From an uncultured Prevotellaceae bacterium (GTDB lineage: Bacteria; Bacteroidota; Bacteroidia; Bacteroidales; Bacteroidaceae), in the NCBI GenBank assembly GCA_902801155.1, contig CADCHG010000030.1, positions 1 through 32,370 of the forward strand: DNA of 32,370 bases. Direction: 5' to 3'. A model generated the notes under the pieces. The model was not told the DNA's origin, ran no database searches, and saw nothing but the letters and a program-made list of their open reading frames with translations. Positions 7,777-16,461 of the stretch are shown here, one piece after another; within the stretch, counting starts at the first letter, position 1, and every line of letters begins with the position of its first letter. A program made the translations under genes and the position numbers.

Positions 7777-9837
7777 ATGCCTATTGACCAATTCAATAAC
7801 AGCTCTGATACACTTATGTCCTATGAACTGCAATTTGAAGAAATGAAACGCATCATGGCAGGTGCAGGATTGGGCATGTGGTCTGTTGAGAATATAGAAG
7901 GACAGCCCCATCGAATGCATCTTAATGCCAAAATGGCCGATCTTTTGGGCGTTAGTGATGTTTCTGCCATGTCTCCTGAGGAGATGTATGACTTCTGGTT
8001 TAACAGGGTTAAGCCGGAGGGCAGGGAATCTTTGTTTGCATCTGTTGAAAGGATGATGTCAGGCAACGTTGAGGAGACAACCTATCTTTGGGAACATCCA
8101 GTTCTGGGCGATCGCTATCTTCGTTGTACCGGTTCTGGCAGAGTTGAGGGTAAGGGCCATGTCTTTAGCGGCTATTGTTCGGATATTACTCATTTTGTGC
8201 TCAAGGAAAAGGAGCAGCAAGGGGCTATGGCTCGTATGGGGGCAGAACTTCAGAGGGCTTATGAAGTCGTGAAGTTCGTGTCAAAGTCGTGTACTTCCAT
8301 ATATCGCATAAACATGCAGAATGGCAGGCTCATGCATGTCAGTACCGTGAATGAGAAAGTTCGTAACGTGCTCGGAAATGAGGGTGATGCGCGTGAGGGA
8401 TTCATGGAGTTTTGCGAGAAACTGGTCAAGCCTGAGTGGAAGGAAGACATGCTTGCGTTTACTAACCTTGATTGGGTGCGTGAGCAACTGAAGACTCAGC
8501 CGATAATCAAACAAGAGTTTGAGTGTAGCGCCTGTGGTTGGGTTATAGGTTCTTTTGTTGCCGGCAAACGTGGTGATGACGGCTATTGTACGGAAGTGGT
8601 TTGGACGACTGTAGATGTCAACGAACAGAAAGAAAAGGAATTGAGACAGCTTAATGCTCTGGAAGAGGCAAAGTCAGCTGCGGTGGAGGCAAACCGCGCA
8701 AAGAGTTCCTTCCTCTTGAATATGAGTCATGACATCCGTACTCCGATGAATGCAATAATCGGTTTCACAGGCCTGCTTGAGAAGCATCAGGACGAGCCAG
8801 AACGTCGTCATGACTATCTGAAGAAACTGAAGGAATCAAGTGCCTTGCTGTTAGGTCTTATCAATAATGTCCTGGAAATGTCACGTATTGAGAAAGGACA
8901 TTTGGATGTAGATATTCAGGCATGGGGCGTAGAACAGATGTATGATATGTTCTGCTCAGTTTTCGTTGATATGATGGCGCATAAGGGAATAACCTTCTGC
9001 CATTCCCTGGATGTAGAGCATGAATATCTTTACTGTGACCCTATAAAGATGCGTGATGTGGTGTTGAACCTTCTCAGCAATGCCTATAAATACACACCTT
9101 CGGGTGGTAGGGTGGAGCTATACATCCGTGAGTTGCCATGTGAAGAGGAGGGCAATGTCATAATTGAGACTGTCGTGAAAGACAATGGTCAGGGAATGTC
9201 TGCTGACTATCTTCCACATCTGTTTGAGGAGTTCTCACGTGAGCATACCACCACGGATATAAAGGTGGAGGGAACAGGACTTGGTATGCCTATTGTCAAG
9301 AATCTCCTTGATCTTATGGGCGGAACCATAGAGGTTGAGAGCGAGCTTGGCAAGGGAACAACATTCAAGGTCCGTACCAAGCATCGCATAGCGAAGAAAT
9401 CGGATGTCGTCAATGTTGATATGGCGAATATTTCAGGCGTGGATTTCAGGGGAAAGCGAATCCTTCTTGTTGAGGATAGTGACCTGAATGCGGAGATTGC
9501 GATGGAGATTCTTCGTGATGTGGATTTCGTGGTGGAGCGTGCAGAGGATGGCCTTAAATGTGTAGAAATGATAGACAAGGCAACTGCGGGATATTATGAC
9601 CTCGTGCTTATGGATATTCAGATGCCAAGGATGAATGGCTATGAGGCTACCCGCATAATCCGTAAGATGGAAGATAGGGAAAAGGCAAACATCACGATAT
9701 TGGCAATGACAGCCAATGCTTTCGAGGAAGACAAGCGTGAAGCCCTCGAAGCAGGAATGAATGCACATCTTTCAAAGCCTATAGAGGTGGATAAACTTAT
9801 AAAGACACTCAAGAGAAGTCTGAATTCTCGTAAATGA
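7777..9837 (+). CDS. Cytosolic hybrid histidine kinase (PAS-HisKA-HATPase-REC)
   Basis: 686 residues without signal peptide or membrane segment. The N-terminal part (about 30-140) looks like a PAS fold with a PAC-like end (GYCSDITHF); a second PAS-like stretch covers about 165-290. The H-box FLLNMSHDIRTPMNA places the phosphorylated His at residue 318. ATP-binding motifs follow: NLLSNAYKYTP (N-box), DNGQGM (G1) and GTGLGMPIVKNLL (G2). A receiver domain fills residues about 561-680, with RILLVEDSD at its start, the acceptor Asp613 in VLMDIQMPRMNG, and the SKP lysine near the end. The kinase thus carries its own receiver but no HPt; a separate HPt protein is encoded at 14294. Its last four bases overlap the next gene (ATGA), so the two are translationally coupled. 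The sensed signal is unknown. Confidence 0.92.
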   Translation: MPIDQFNNSSDTLMSYELQFEEMKRIMAGAGLGMWSVENIEGQPHRMHLNAKMADLLGVSDVSAMSPEEMYDFWFNRVKPEGRESLFASVERMMSGNVEETTYLWEHPVLGDRYLRCTGSGRVEGKGHVFSGYCSDITHFVLKEKEQQGAMARMGAELQRAYEVVKFVSKSCTSIYRINMQNGRLMHVSTVNEKVRNVLGNEGDAREGFMEFCEKLVKPEWKEDMLAFTNLDWVREQLKTQPIIKQEFECSACGWVIGSFVAGKRGDDGYCTEVVWTTVDVNEQKEKELRQLNALEEAKSAAVEANRAKSSFLLNMSHDIRTPMNAIIGFTGLLEKHQDEPERRHDYLKKLKESSALLLGLINNVLEMSRIEKGHLDVDIQAWGVEQMYDMFCSVFVDMMAHKGITFCHSLDVEHEYLYCDPIKMRDVVLNLLSNAYKYTPSGGRVELYIRELPCEEEGNVIIETVVKDNGQGMSADYLPHLFEEFSREHTTTDIKVEGTGLGMPIVKNLLDLMGGTIEVESELGKGTTFKVRTKHRIAKKSDVVNVDMANISGVDFRGKRILLVEDSDLNAEIAMEILRDVDFVVERAEDGLKCVEMIDKATAGYYDLVLMDIQMPRMNGYEATRIIRKMEDREKANITILAMTANAFEEDKREALEAGMNAHLSKPIEVDKLIKTLKRSLNSRK

Positions 9838-11087
9838 TAAATGTTGTACTTCATATTGCAGATTTATTGCACTGGAGGGTTGCCTTTGGTGTGATACTCT
9901 TTGCTGTCTTGATTTGTATTGCCGTATATACATTGTATAAGACATACAGGCGTATATTGGAGCATAACAAGATGGCAGAGAAACTGCGGGAAACGGCTAC
10001 ACATAGCATCCGTATGAAGGCTCTTACGCAACTGCTGCTCGATAAGACTCAGACGCATGTGTGGGAACTGAAGGACGGGATGTTCTCTGTTCTGCAATTT
10101 GATTCTAAGGCGCTTGATGCAGTCATTCCGATTGAGGAAATGAGGAACCTGGTTACTGCAAGTGCCTTTTACAAGCACAGGGTAGAGGAGTTCTTCCAAA
10201 CTGAGGAGCCGGGAAACCATGTCATACAGATGTACGGCTCGTTTGAAGGGCGAGACCCTCATTGGTATGAGTTGAGCATGATGGTTGAGCAGACACCACA
10301 GGGGCTCGTACGTAGAGGTTCTACTGTGATGATTGACCAGCTGAAGAAGCGTGAGGCAATGGAACTTGACACAAACCGTATGCTTGCAAATGCCAAGGAG
10401 AAGGATGATTTCATTTCATGTATGAGCCATGAGATAAGGACTCCCCTCAATGCCATTGTCGGTATTTCGGAGTTGCTTGCAAATATGAGGCAGACTCTTA
10501 CGCAGGAGGAAATAGCATATTTCGAGCGTGAAATCAGCAAGAATAATGTCCTGCTGATGAAGATGATTGAGGATATGCTGACCGTAACCCTGATTGACAA
10601 TAGCGGTATCACCGTTCAGTTTGAGGATCTGCGATATTCGGATTGTACTCCTGAAGTTGCGACAATGAGGGAAGAAGAAAGCTTGAATCTCTTTGGATTG
10701 AAGATTGAGGTTATAGAAACCGGAGAGGATGTGCCTATACGGGCAGATAGGAATCTGTTGCGTAGAATCATGATAAACCTCTTTGACAATGCAGCCAAGT
10801 TCTCGCCAATGGGTTCTACGGTTACTGTTATCCGTACTGTGACCGACGATGAGGTTATACTCTCGGTAAAGGATCAGGGTATCGGTATTGATCCTCAGTA
10901 TCATAATATGATATTTACCCGATTCTATAAGATTGACCACTTCTCGCAAGGTGCAGGTCTGGGACTTGCTTTGTGTAAGGAACTTGCCGAATGTATGGGT
11001 GCAAAGATTACGGTTGAGAGCGAATTGGGTAAGGGAAGTACCTTCAACCTGATATTCAAGAGGGCTGACAAATTTGAACATGCGTAG
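9834..11087 (+). CDS. Membrane-anchored histidine kinase
   Basis: 417 residues. One hydrophobic segment (about 14-35) anchors it in the inner membrane, with almost nothing outside, so the signal is probably cytosolic or intramembrane. A poorly conserved middle section (about 55-170) may be a PAS-like fold. The H-box FISCMSHEIRTPLNA puts the phospho-acceptor at His199. The ATPase domain shows NLFDNAAKFSP (about 315), KDQGIGI and GAGLGLALCKEL. It starts in a 4-bp ATGA overlap with the hybrid kinase. No receiver domain is attached, so it must pass phosphate to one of the receivers in the cluster (hybrid kinase or the REC-EAL protein) or to an unlinked regulator. Confidence 0.9.
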   Translation: MINVVLHIADLLHWRVAFGVILFAVLICIAVYTLYKTYRRILEHNKMAEKLRETATHSIRMKALTQLLLDKTQTHVWELKDGMFSVLQFDSKALDAVIPIEEMRNLVTASAFYKHRVEEFFQTEEPGNHVIQMYGSFEGRDPHWYELSMMVEQTPQGLVRRGSTVMIDQLKKREAMELDTNRMLANAKEKDDFISCMSHEIRTPLNAIVGISELLANMRQTLTQEEIAYFEREISKNNVLLMKMIEDMLTVTLIDNSGITVQFEDLRYSDCTPEVATMREEESLNLFGLKIEVIETGEDVPIRADRNLLRRIMINLFDNAAKFSPMGSTVTVIRTVTDDEVILSVKDQGIGIDPQYHNMIFTRFYKIDHFSQGAGLGLALCKELAECMGAKITVESELGKGSTFNLIFKRADKFEHA

Positions 11088-11136
11088 CTCGTTGGGCTTT
11101 GCATAAAAATGCACATTCGAAATCGTACGTAATTAG

Positions 11137-12345
11137 ATGAATGAATATTACTACATAGGAATTATCTACCTGATACTGTTGACGGTGGTACTGACTTTAT
11201 GGAGGTTTATTGATGATAACTTCCAGAAGATGCAGTATCTCGAAAACGGTCGTGAGGCTGATAGGTATATGGAGAATGTTCATGAGATTCTGTTTTCTAC
11301 ACAGTCGTATCTGTGGTATATATATAAAGGTAAACTGGTTTTCGGCCATCGTTTCTTCAAGAAGAACAACCTTCGTGAGCGTAGGATTCCCGTTGATGTG
11401 GTGCTAAGATGCATGTCAAGGAATAGTAGGAAGGAACTGACTAAGGCTATGGAGAATGCTGATGAGACAGGTATCTACGTTGACTTCAACATTACGATGC
11501 CGGTGTCTCATGAGGTACACTCGCTAAGTGTTCTTATCTGCAGGGAAAAGGAACCGTGGGAAAAGAAAGGAAAGACTTCTGACGACAATGTAATGGGTAT
11601 CCTAACTATCATTGATGGTGCTCGTCAGAAGGAGAAGGAGAGGAAGATGGCATTCGACCTTGAGGAGGAAAGTAAACTGAAGGCGAGTTTCCTTGCCGCC
11701 ATGGGACATGAAATCCGTACTCCTGTGAATATCATAACCGGTTTCTCCCAGATTCTTGCACAGACTGGAAGTGAGACGTCCGAGGAGGAGTTGAAGAGCT
11801 ATTCACAAATCATAGCCGATAATACAGAACAGTTGCTCCGCTTGCTCAACGATGTGCTGAAAAGCAATAATGAGGGTGAGGAGATGCAGATGTCCTTGAA
11901 GACAAGAAAGGTGAAGGATATCGTTGAGGAACTATATGCAACATACAACGTGGTGATTCCGGAACACTTGGAATACAATATAGTGCGAGGTCCCGAGGAT
12001 GTATATGTGGATTTGAACCGTAGCAGTATGATGCAGGTTATGTCGAACCTTGTCAATAATGCTGTCAAGTTCACGAAAGAAGGCAGTATAACGATGGGAT
12101 GGCAATGTATGGAAGATAACGTAGTGATATTCCTGGAGGATACGGGTATCGGTATTCCGAAGGAGAAGCATGAATTCATCTTCGACAGATACTACAAGGA
12201 AAGCAGCAGTACGGCAGGAGCCGGCATAGGTCTTTCCCTATGCCGTCGTCTCGTCGAGAATATGCATGGAAAAATCGTAGTTAAGAGTGAATTGGGAAAA
12301 GGCTCAAGGTTTGAGCTGGTGTTTAAGAAAGCCGCTATAAGTTAA
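11137..12345 (+). CDS. Membrane-anchored histidine kinase with altered H-box
   Basis: 402 residues; a hydrophobic anchor at about 4-26, then a middle region of unknown fold. The H-box reads FLAAMGHEIRTPVN with His191: the usual MSHE has become MGHE, but the histidine and the E/RTP positions are kept. The ATPase domain is intact: NLVNNAVKFTKEG, EDTGIGIPKEKHEFIFDRYY, GAGIGLSLCRRL. It follows the previous kinase after 49 bp holding a small TGCAT/ATGCA hairpin (about 11100-11113) and is separated by a single base from the GGDEF gene, so the kinase and cyclase may act as a pair. Confidence 0.9.
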   Translation: MNEYYYIGIIYLILLTVVLTLWRFIDDNFQKMQYLENGREADRYMENVHEILFSTQSYLWYIYKGKLVFGHRFFKKNNLRERRIPVDVVLRCMSRNSRKELTKAMENADETGIYVDFNITMPVSHEVHSLSVLICREKEPWEKKGKTSDDNVMGILTIIDGARQKEKERKMAFDLEEESKLKASFLAAMGHEIRTPVNIITGFSQILAQTGSETSEEELKSYSQIIADNTEQLLRLLNDVLKSNNEGEEMQMSLKTRKVKDIVEELYATYNVVIPEHLEYNIVRGPEDVYVDLNRSSMMQVMSNLVNNAVKFTKEGSITMGWQCMEDNVVIFLEDTGIGIPKEKHEFIFDRYYKESSSTAGAGIGLSLCRRLVENMHGKIVVKSELGKGSRFELVFKKAAIS

Positions 12346-12346
12346 T

Positions 12347-12865
12347 ATGATACAAGTAGAAGAAGCATATCTCAACCATTTGATTTACGTCTCAGAGCAT
12401 GATGTGCTTACGGGGGTGCTGAATCGTTATGGTTTGAAAAAGAGAATACATGAATTGTTCAATCCCGATGGAGAGGGTTACCTCTGTGTCGTGGATATTG
12501 ATGACTTCAAGGCTATTAATGATGCTTGCGGTCACATGACTGGCGACTTGGTGCTAAAGGCGTTCGGTCAGAGCCTGTGTGGTATCAGAAATTCTTCTGT
12601 TGCCCGTTTGGGAGGTGATGAGTTCTTTGTTTTCGTAGATGGAATCAAGGAAGAGGAAGATATCAGGAAGGAGATAAAGGCTCTGGAAGACAGGGTGAAT
12701 GCTATTGAGATTCCAGAACTTGGTGATATCAAGATAACCTTCAGTATGGGAGCGCACTATTTTAAGGGCAATATAGATGAAGTGAAAGCTCTTGCCTATT
12801 CCAAGGCTGACAAACTCTGCTATGAGAGTAAGAGGAAGGAAGGGAATAGCGTGACAATATGCTGA
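12347..12865 (+). CDS. Stand-alone GGDEF diguanylate cyclase
   Basis: 172 residues, almost entirely one GGDEF domain. Key features are all present: HDVLTGVLNRYGL at the start, the metal/substrate segment DIDDFKAINDACGHMTGD, an intact GGDEF at residues 89-93, SMGAHYF, and the end pattern ADKLCYESKRKEGN. It is therefore predicted to make c-di-GMP from two GTP. The RxxD inhibitory site expected just before GGDEF is not there (RNSS instead), so product inhibition through that site is unlikely. No sensory domain is attached; control presumably comes from the kinase encoded one base upstream, or from dimerisation by a partner. An EAL protein that could destroy the product is encoded at 14667. Confidence 0.92.
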   Translation: MIQVEEAYLNHLIYVSEHDVLTGVLNRYGLKKRIHELFNPDGEGYLCVVDIDDFKAINDACGHMTGDLVLKAFGQSLCGIRNSSVARLGGDEFFVFVDGIKEEEDIRKEIKALEDRVNAIEIPELGDIKITFSMGAHYFKGNIDEVKALAYSKADKLCYESKRKEGNSVTIC

Positions 12866-12947
12866 TATATCTATAATTGTGAATAAATCGTATATTATCA
12901 GCAAAACTCACCAAGCTGCACAAGTGTAAAAACAGTAAAGGAATTAA

Positions 12948-14297
12948 ATGGACAATACACGAGTAAATAGCATGCTAACAATGCCGATAGGTAAGCTTTT
13001 GAGAAAGTTTACTCCACCGGCTATGATTGCGATGTCGGCTAATGCTGTTTTAAATATATTCGAAATAATTATTCTCGGTATAGGGGTGGGAATTGATGCT
13101 TTTGCCGCCTTGGCGTGTACTTTCCCTATCATAATTCTCATTTCAGCCTTTGCTTCTCTTGTCAATACCGGCACAGCTTCGAAAATTGCTATGCTTTATG
13201 CCGAGAACAATCAGGAACAGGCATTGAAGACTTTCGGCAATTCCGTCATATTGCTTGTAAGTTTTGGAGCTCTGTTAACGGCAGTGCTTGAAATATTCCT
13301 TGAAGATATACTTCGACTTTGTGGCGCATCGGACGTGACACTTCCGTATGCCCTTGTGTATATGCGGATTATGCTTGTTTCTACTGTTGTGTTATTCTCA
13401 ATGCAGAGCATGGGACGACTTCTTCATATACAGGGTAGGCCGAAGGTGCAGATGATGCTGCAGATAGGAGGTATTACTGGTAACGTCATTCTGTCTGTAA
13501 TCTTTGTGTTCGTTTTCAAATGGGGAATGAAGGGAGTTGCCTTGGCATCAATCATGTGCGAGAGCGTCTCTTGGATATTATACATAAAGGTATTTTCTAA
13601 TAAGAAAGCTTTCTTGCATTTCACAAAACGAGGGTTCTGCGTTGATTTCAGCCTTATCAAAGAGATATTGTCGATTGGAGTGTCACCTTTTGCCATTAAT
13701 GCGTGTGGATGTGTGGTGGCTCTTATGATTAACCTCTCGCTTATTGAAGTAGCAGGTGAACAAAGAGATATGTATCTTGGTTCCTATGCCATCGTACAGC
13801 GAATAACCCAGGTGCTGATATCGCTTATTTCAGGTCTTGGACTTGCAATGCAGATAATAACAAGCATAAATATAGCAAAACAGAATTACATTCGAGTACG
13901 AGGTGTTCTGATGCAATCCATCTTTAATGCTTTTATTATCATGTGTATTGGCTATGGATTTATTTCCATCTTTGCAGATGGGCTGATGTCTATTTTTACT
14001 ACAGACAAGCAGATGATAGAAATAGGTGCTACGGCATTGATTATAGGACTCTGCACCTTCCCGTTCGTGGGTAGTCAGATGGTTGCTGTGTCTTTCTTTC
14101 AGACGATAAGACGCCCACGTGCCTCAATGATTATATCCTTGACGCGACAGTTGCTATTCCTCATACCAATGCTTGTAATCCTTCCGCATTTGATTGGCGT
14201 GACAGGAGTTTGGTGGAGTATGGCACTTGCAGATGTGGCAAGCGTTACCATTTCATGGATAATGCTCTATACAGAGACAAAGAAGTTGAGTCTATGA
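12948..14297 (+). CDS. MATE family multidrug/organic-cation exporter
   Basis: 449 residues, highly hydrophobic with about 12 membrane segments in two similar halves, typical of MatE transporters in length and layout. The start (MPIGKLLRKFTPPAMIAMSANAV) fits the family's N-terminal pattern of a short cytosolic stretch leading into helix 1. Such proteins usually export drugs or metabolites in exchange for Na+ or H+; the substrate cannot be told from sequence. It lies inside the signalling gene string, 82 bp after the cyclase gene with no clear promoter in between, and its stop codon overlaps the start of the HPt gene (ATGA). That coupling suggests a functional link to the phosphorelay. Confidence 0.88.
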   Translation: MDNTRVNSMLTMPIGKLLRKFTPPAMIAMSANAVLNIFEIIILGIGVGIDAFAALACTFPIIILISAFASLVNTGTASKIAMLYAENNQEQALKTFGNSVILLVSFGALLTAVLEIFLEDILRLCGASDVTLPYALVYMRIMLVSTVVLFSMQSMGRLLHIQGRPKVQMMLQIGGITGNVILSVIFVFVFKWGMKGVALASIMCESVSWILYIKVFSNKKAFLHFTKRGFCVDFSLIKEILSIGVSPFAINACGCVVALMINLSLIEVAGEQRDMYLGSYAIVQRITQVLISLISGLGLAMQIITSINIAKQNYIRVRGVLMQSIFNAFIIMCIGYGFISIFADGLMSIFTTDKQMIEIGATALIIGLCTFPFVGSQMVAVSFFQTIRRPRASMIISLTRQLLFLIPMLVILPHLIGVTGVWWSMALADVASVTISWIMLYTETKKLSL

Positions 14298-14644
14298 ATT
14301 TAGAAGAGTTATATAAAAGTTTACATGGAGACTATGCGGAAGTCAAGGCAAGACTTATGACTGACAGACTCGTGGAGAAGTTTGTGCTGAAATTTCCGTC
14401 TGATTCGTCAATGCAGCAACTGCGTGATGCTATCGCTTCGGAAGACTACGAGGTGGCTTTCCGTGCCGTACATACGTTGAAGGGCGTTGCTGCAAATCTT
14501 TCTTTTACAGAACTTTGGAAAGCTGCATCTGCCCTTACTGAGCAGTTGCGCCGATGTGACGGAACTGTGGATGAAACGCTTTTGGAGAATCTGGAGAATG
14601 CATATAGGCTTGTGACAGATAGCATTCAGAAAGAGAATAGCTAA
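14294..14644 (+). CDS. HPt phosphotransfer protein
   Basis: 116 residues forming a single histidine-phosphotransfer four-helix bundle. The signature AFRAVHTLKGVAANL gives phospho-acceptor His60. The start at 14294 is preferred over an in-frame upstream ATG (14210) because it forms the ATGA overlap with the transporter gene and gives a normal-sized HPt domain. A free HPt is the expected shuttle between the receiver of the hybrid kinase (7777) and the receiver of the next gene (14667), so the cluster contains all parts of a His-Asp-His-Asp relay. Confidence 0.88.
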   Translation: MNLEELYKSLHGDYAEVKARLMTDRLVEKFVLKFPSDSSMQQLRDAIASEDYEVAFRAVHTLKGVAANLSFTELWKAASALTEQLRRCDGTVDETLLENLENAYRLVTDSIQKENS

Positions 14645-14666
14645 ATAATAACTTGGAGGGTCGTTT

Positions 14667-16325
14667 ATGTCAAATGAATCAGGACGCCGGTCAATCCTCA
14701 TTGTTGAGGATAACGAATTGAATCGCGATATGCTCTGTGCTATGCTGGAAGACCGATATTATGTGTTCCAGGCAGAGAATGGTAAGGAGGGCCTTGAAGT
14801 CCTCCAAGAGCATTATCGCAATATTTCACTCATCGTTCTTGACGTGCAGATGCCTGTTATGAACGGATATGAGTTCCTGAAGGTTGTGAAGGAAGACGAT
14901 CTCCTAAAAGAAATTCCTGTGATTGTTGCTACGGGTAGTAATGATGTGGAAGAGGAGGAAAGATGCCTCGAATTGGGGGCTACGGATTTTGTCATCAAAC
15001 CATATAAGAGGAATATTGTTTTAAAGCGTATCGGTAATATCATCCGTTTAAGGGAGTCTGCTTCTACGCTGAGGGAAGTGGAGTACGACGACCTTACGGG
15101 AATATTCACTCGACAGGCTTTCTTCCATCATGCACAGAGGGTTCTGCGTGAGAATCCTGACGTGGAATTCACTCTCGCCATCTCTGATATTCAGGACTTC
15201 ACGCTCGTGAAAGAGCGCTATGGAACAAAGGTTGCCAATGAACTTCTATTACAGAATGTGGCCTTGCTGCGTAGGGCACAGGTGGAAAACTATATCTTCG
15301 GACGTTATGACGATAACCAGTTCGTGGTGATAGCTCCAAGTTCCGAGCGCTATATGGAGACGAGGAGGAAAAACAAAGGGGCACTAACGCTTCCGTTACC
15401 GGAAGAGGGTGTGGCTGTTCTTAAGTTTGGTGTGAAGCGCGATATAAGGCACGACATCCCTGTTAGGGAGCATTGTCGTCATGCCCTTATGGCTCTTGAT
15501 ACTGTAAAGCATGTGTATGGCCAGAATTATGCATGGTTTGATGACAATATGCAGAAGTACTATGACCGTCGTGTAGCCATAGAGAGGTCGATGGTGAATG
15601 CGTTGAAGCATGGCGAATTCCATATTTACTATCAGCCAAAGCATGATTCCCGTACAGGTCGCCTTGTAGGTGCTGAGGCTCTTGTTCGTTGGACGCATCC
15701 TGAGTTCGGTTTCCTGTCTCCTGCTGAGTTCATTCCTGTCTTTGAGCAGACAGGTTTTATTTCTGAGGTTGATTTCTACGCATGGAAATGTACTTGTCAG
15801 AATCAGCGGAAATGGCAGGAGAAAGGCCTTCATATAGTGCCGATATCTGTGAATTGTTCACGCTCAGAGCTCTTGCAGAATAATTTCATGCGTAAATGGT
15901 TCAAGCCTCTCAAAGACAATAATCTCTCGCCTGAGAGTATGCACCTTGAGGTGACGGAAAGTCTGTTCAGCGAACAGATAGACAGATTGGCCAAGGTCTT
16001 GCGTGAATGTCAGGAGAAGGGAGTGAAGATTGAGCTTGATGATTTCGGTACTGGTTATTCCTCACTCAGCATGTTCCAGCTCTTGCCGTTGGATATTGTG
16101 AAGTTCGATATGGCATTTGTCAGGGGATTGGATAATCCGCGTCAGGCGCAGGTAATGGCTGCCTGTGTGCGACTCGTCCGCAGTCTTGGTATGGAAGTCA
16201 CCGCCGAGGGCGTGGAGACATCGGAGCAGCTATACAGGGTAAAGAGAATGGGTATAGATACGGTACAGGGATATTACTACTCGCATCCGTTGCCGAAGGA
16301 GGAGTTTGAGAAATTCTTATCCTAA
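14667..16325 (+). CDS. Response regulator with degenerate GGDEF and intact EAL (c-di-GMP phosphodiesterase)
   Basis: 552 residues in three parts. REC, about 4-125: ILIVEDNELN at the start, acceptor Asp59 in VLDVQMPVMNG, conserved lysine in VIKPYKR. A GGDEF-like domain, about 135-285, keeps the fold start (YDDLTGIFTRQAFF) but has RYDDNQF where GGDEF should be, so it is not a cyclase. EAL, about 300-550: the signature AEALVRW (Glu337), the asparagine in SVNCSR, LEVTES, the DDFGTGYSS loop, VKFD lysine, TAEGVET and VQGYYYSHP are all intact, predicting real cleavage of c-di-GMP to pGpG. The degenerate domain may bind GTP as an activator, as known for some EAL enzymes. It is the only stand-alone output protein of the phosphorelay; no DNA-binding domain is present. 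Confidence 0.93.
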   Translation: MSNESGRRSILIVEDNELNRDMLCAMLEDRYYVFQAENGKEGLEVLQEHYRNISLIVLDVQMPVMNGYEFLKVVKEDDLLKEIPVIVATGSNDVEEEERCLELGATDFVIKPYKRNIVLKRIGNIIRLRESASTLREVEYDDLTGIFTRQAFFHHAQRVLRENPDVEFTLAISDIQDFTLVKERYGTKVANELLLQNVALLRRAQVENYIFGRYDDNQFVVIAPSSERYMETRRKNKGALTLPLPEEGVAVLKFGVKRDIRHDIPVREHCRHALMALDTVKHVYGQNYAWFDDNMQKYYDRRVAIERSMVNALKHGEFHIYYQPKHDSRTGRLVGAEALVRWTHPEFGFLSPAEFIPVFEQTGFISEVDFYAWKCTCQNQRKWQEKGLHIVPISVNCSRSELLQNNFMRKWFKPLKDNNLSPESMHLEVTESLFSEQIDRLAKVLRECQEKGVKIELDDFGTGYSSLSMFQLLPLDIVKFDMAFVRGLDNPRQAQVMAACVRLVRSLGMEVTAEGVETSEQLYRVKRMGIDTVQGYYYSHPLPKEEFEKFLS

Positions 16326-16330
16326 CCAAG

Positions 16331-16461
16331 CCTTCCCCAAGGGAAGGATGTTTTATAGTATTTATTCTTTTCAAGGTATATTATATAAAGTATGAAGTCA
16401 CACTTTTTCAGCCATAAGATGTATATCGCATCCCTCCCCTTGGGAGGGCCTGGGTGGGCTT
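16331..16461. repeat. Inverted pair of GC-rich palindromic repeats around the start of the fourth kinase
   Basis: Left element: CCTTCCC-CAA-GGGAAGG at 16331-16347, six bases after the EAL stop codon. Right element: CCCTCCC-CTT-GGGAGGG at 16432-16448, followed by CCTGGGTGGGC to about 16459. The reverse complement of the right copy aligns with the left copy across about 27 bp (ACC-CAG versus ACC-AAG before the palindrome). They belong to the same family as the elements at 23463-23649 and 31348-31859. The left one may also act as a terminator for the signalling string. Confidence 0.7.

Noticed and set aside
14210-14293. Longer start for the HPt gene
   Set aside because: It would overlap the MATE gene by 88 bp and add residues without HPt character; the ATGA start at 14294 fits the domain.
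15080-15500. Second active diguanylate cyclase in the EAL protein
   Set aside because: The GGDEF motif is replaced by YDDNQF, so catalysis is not expected.
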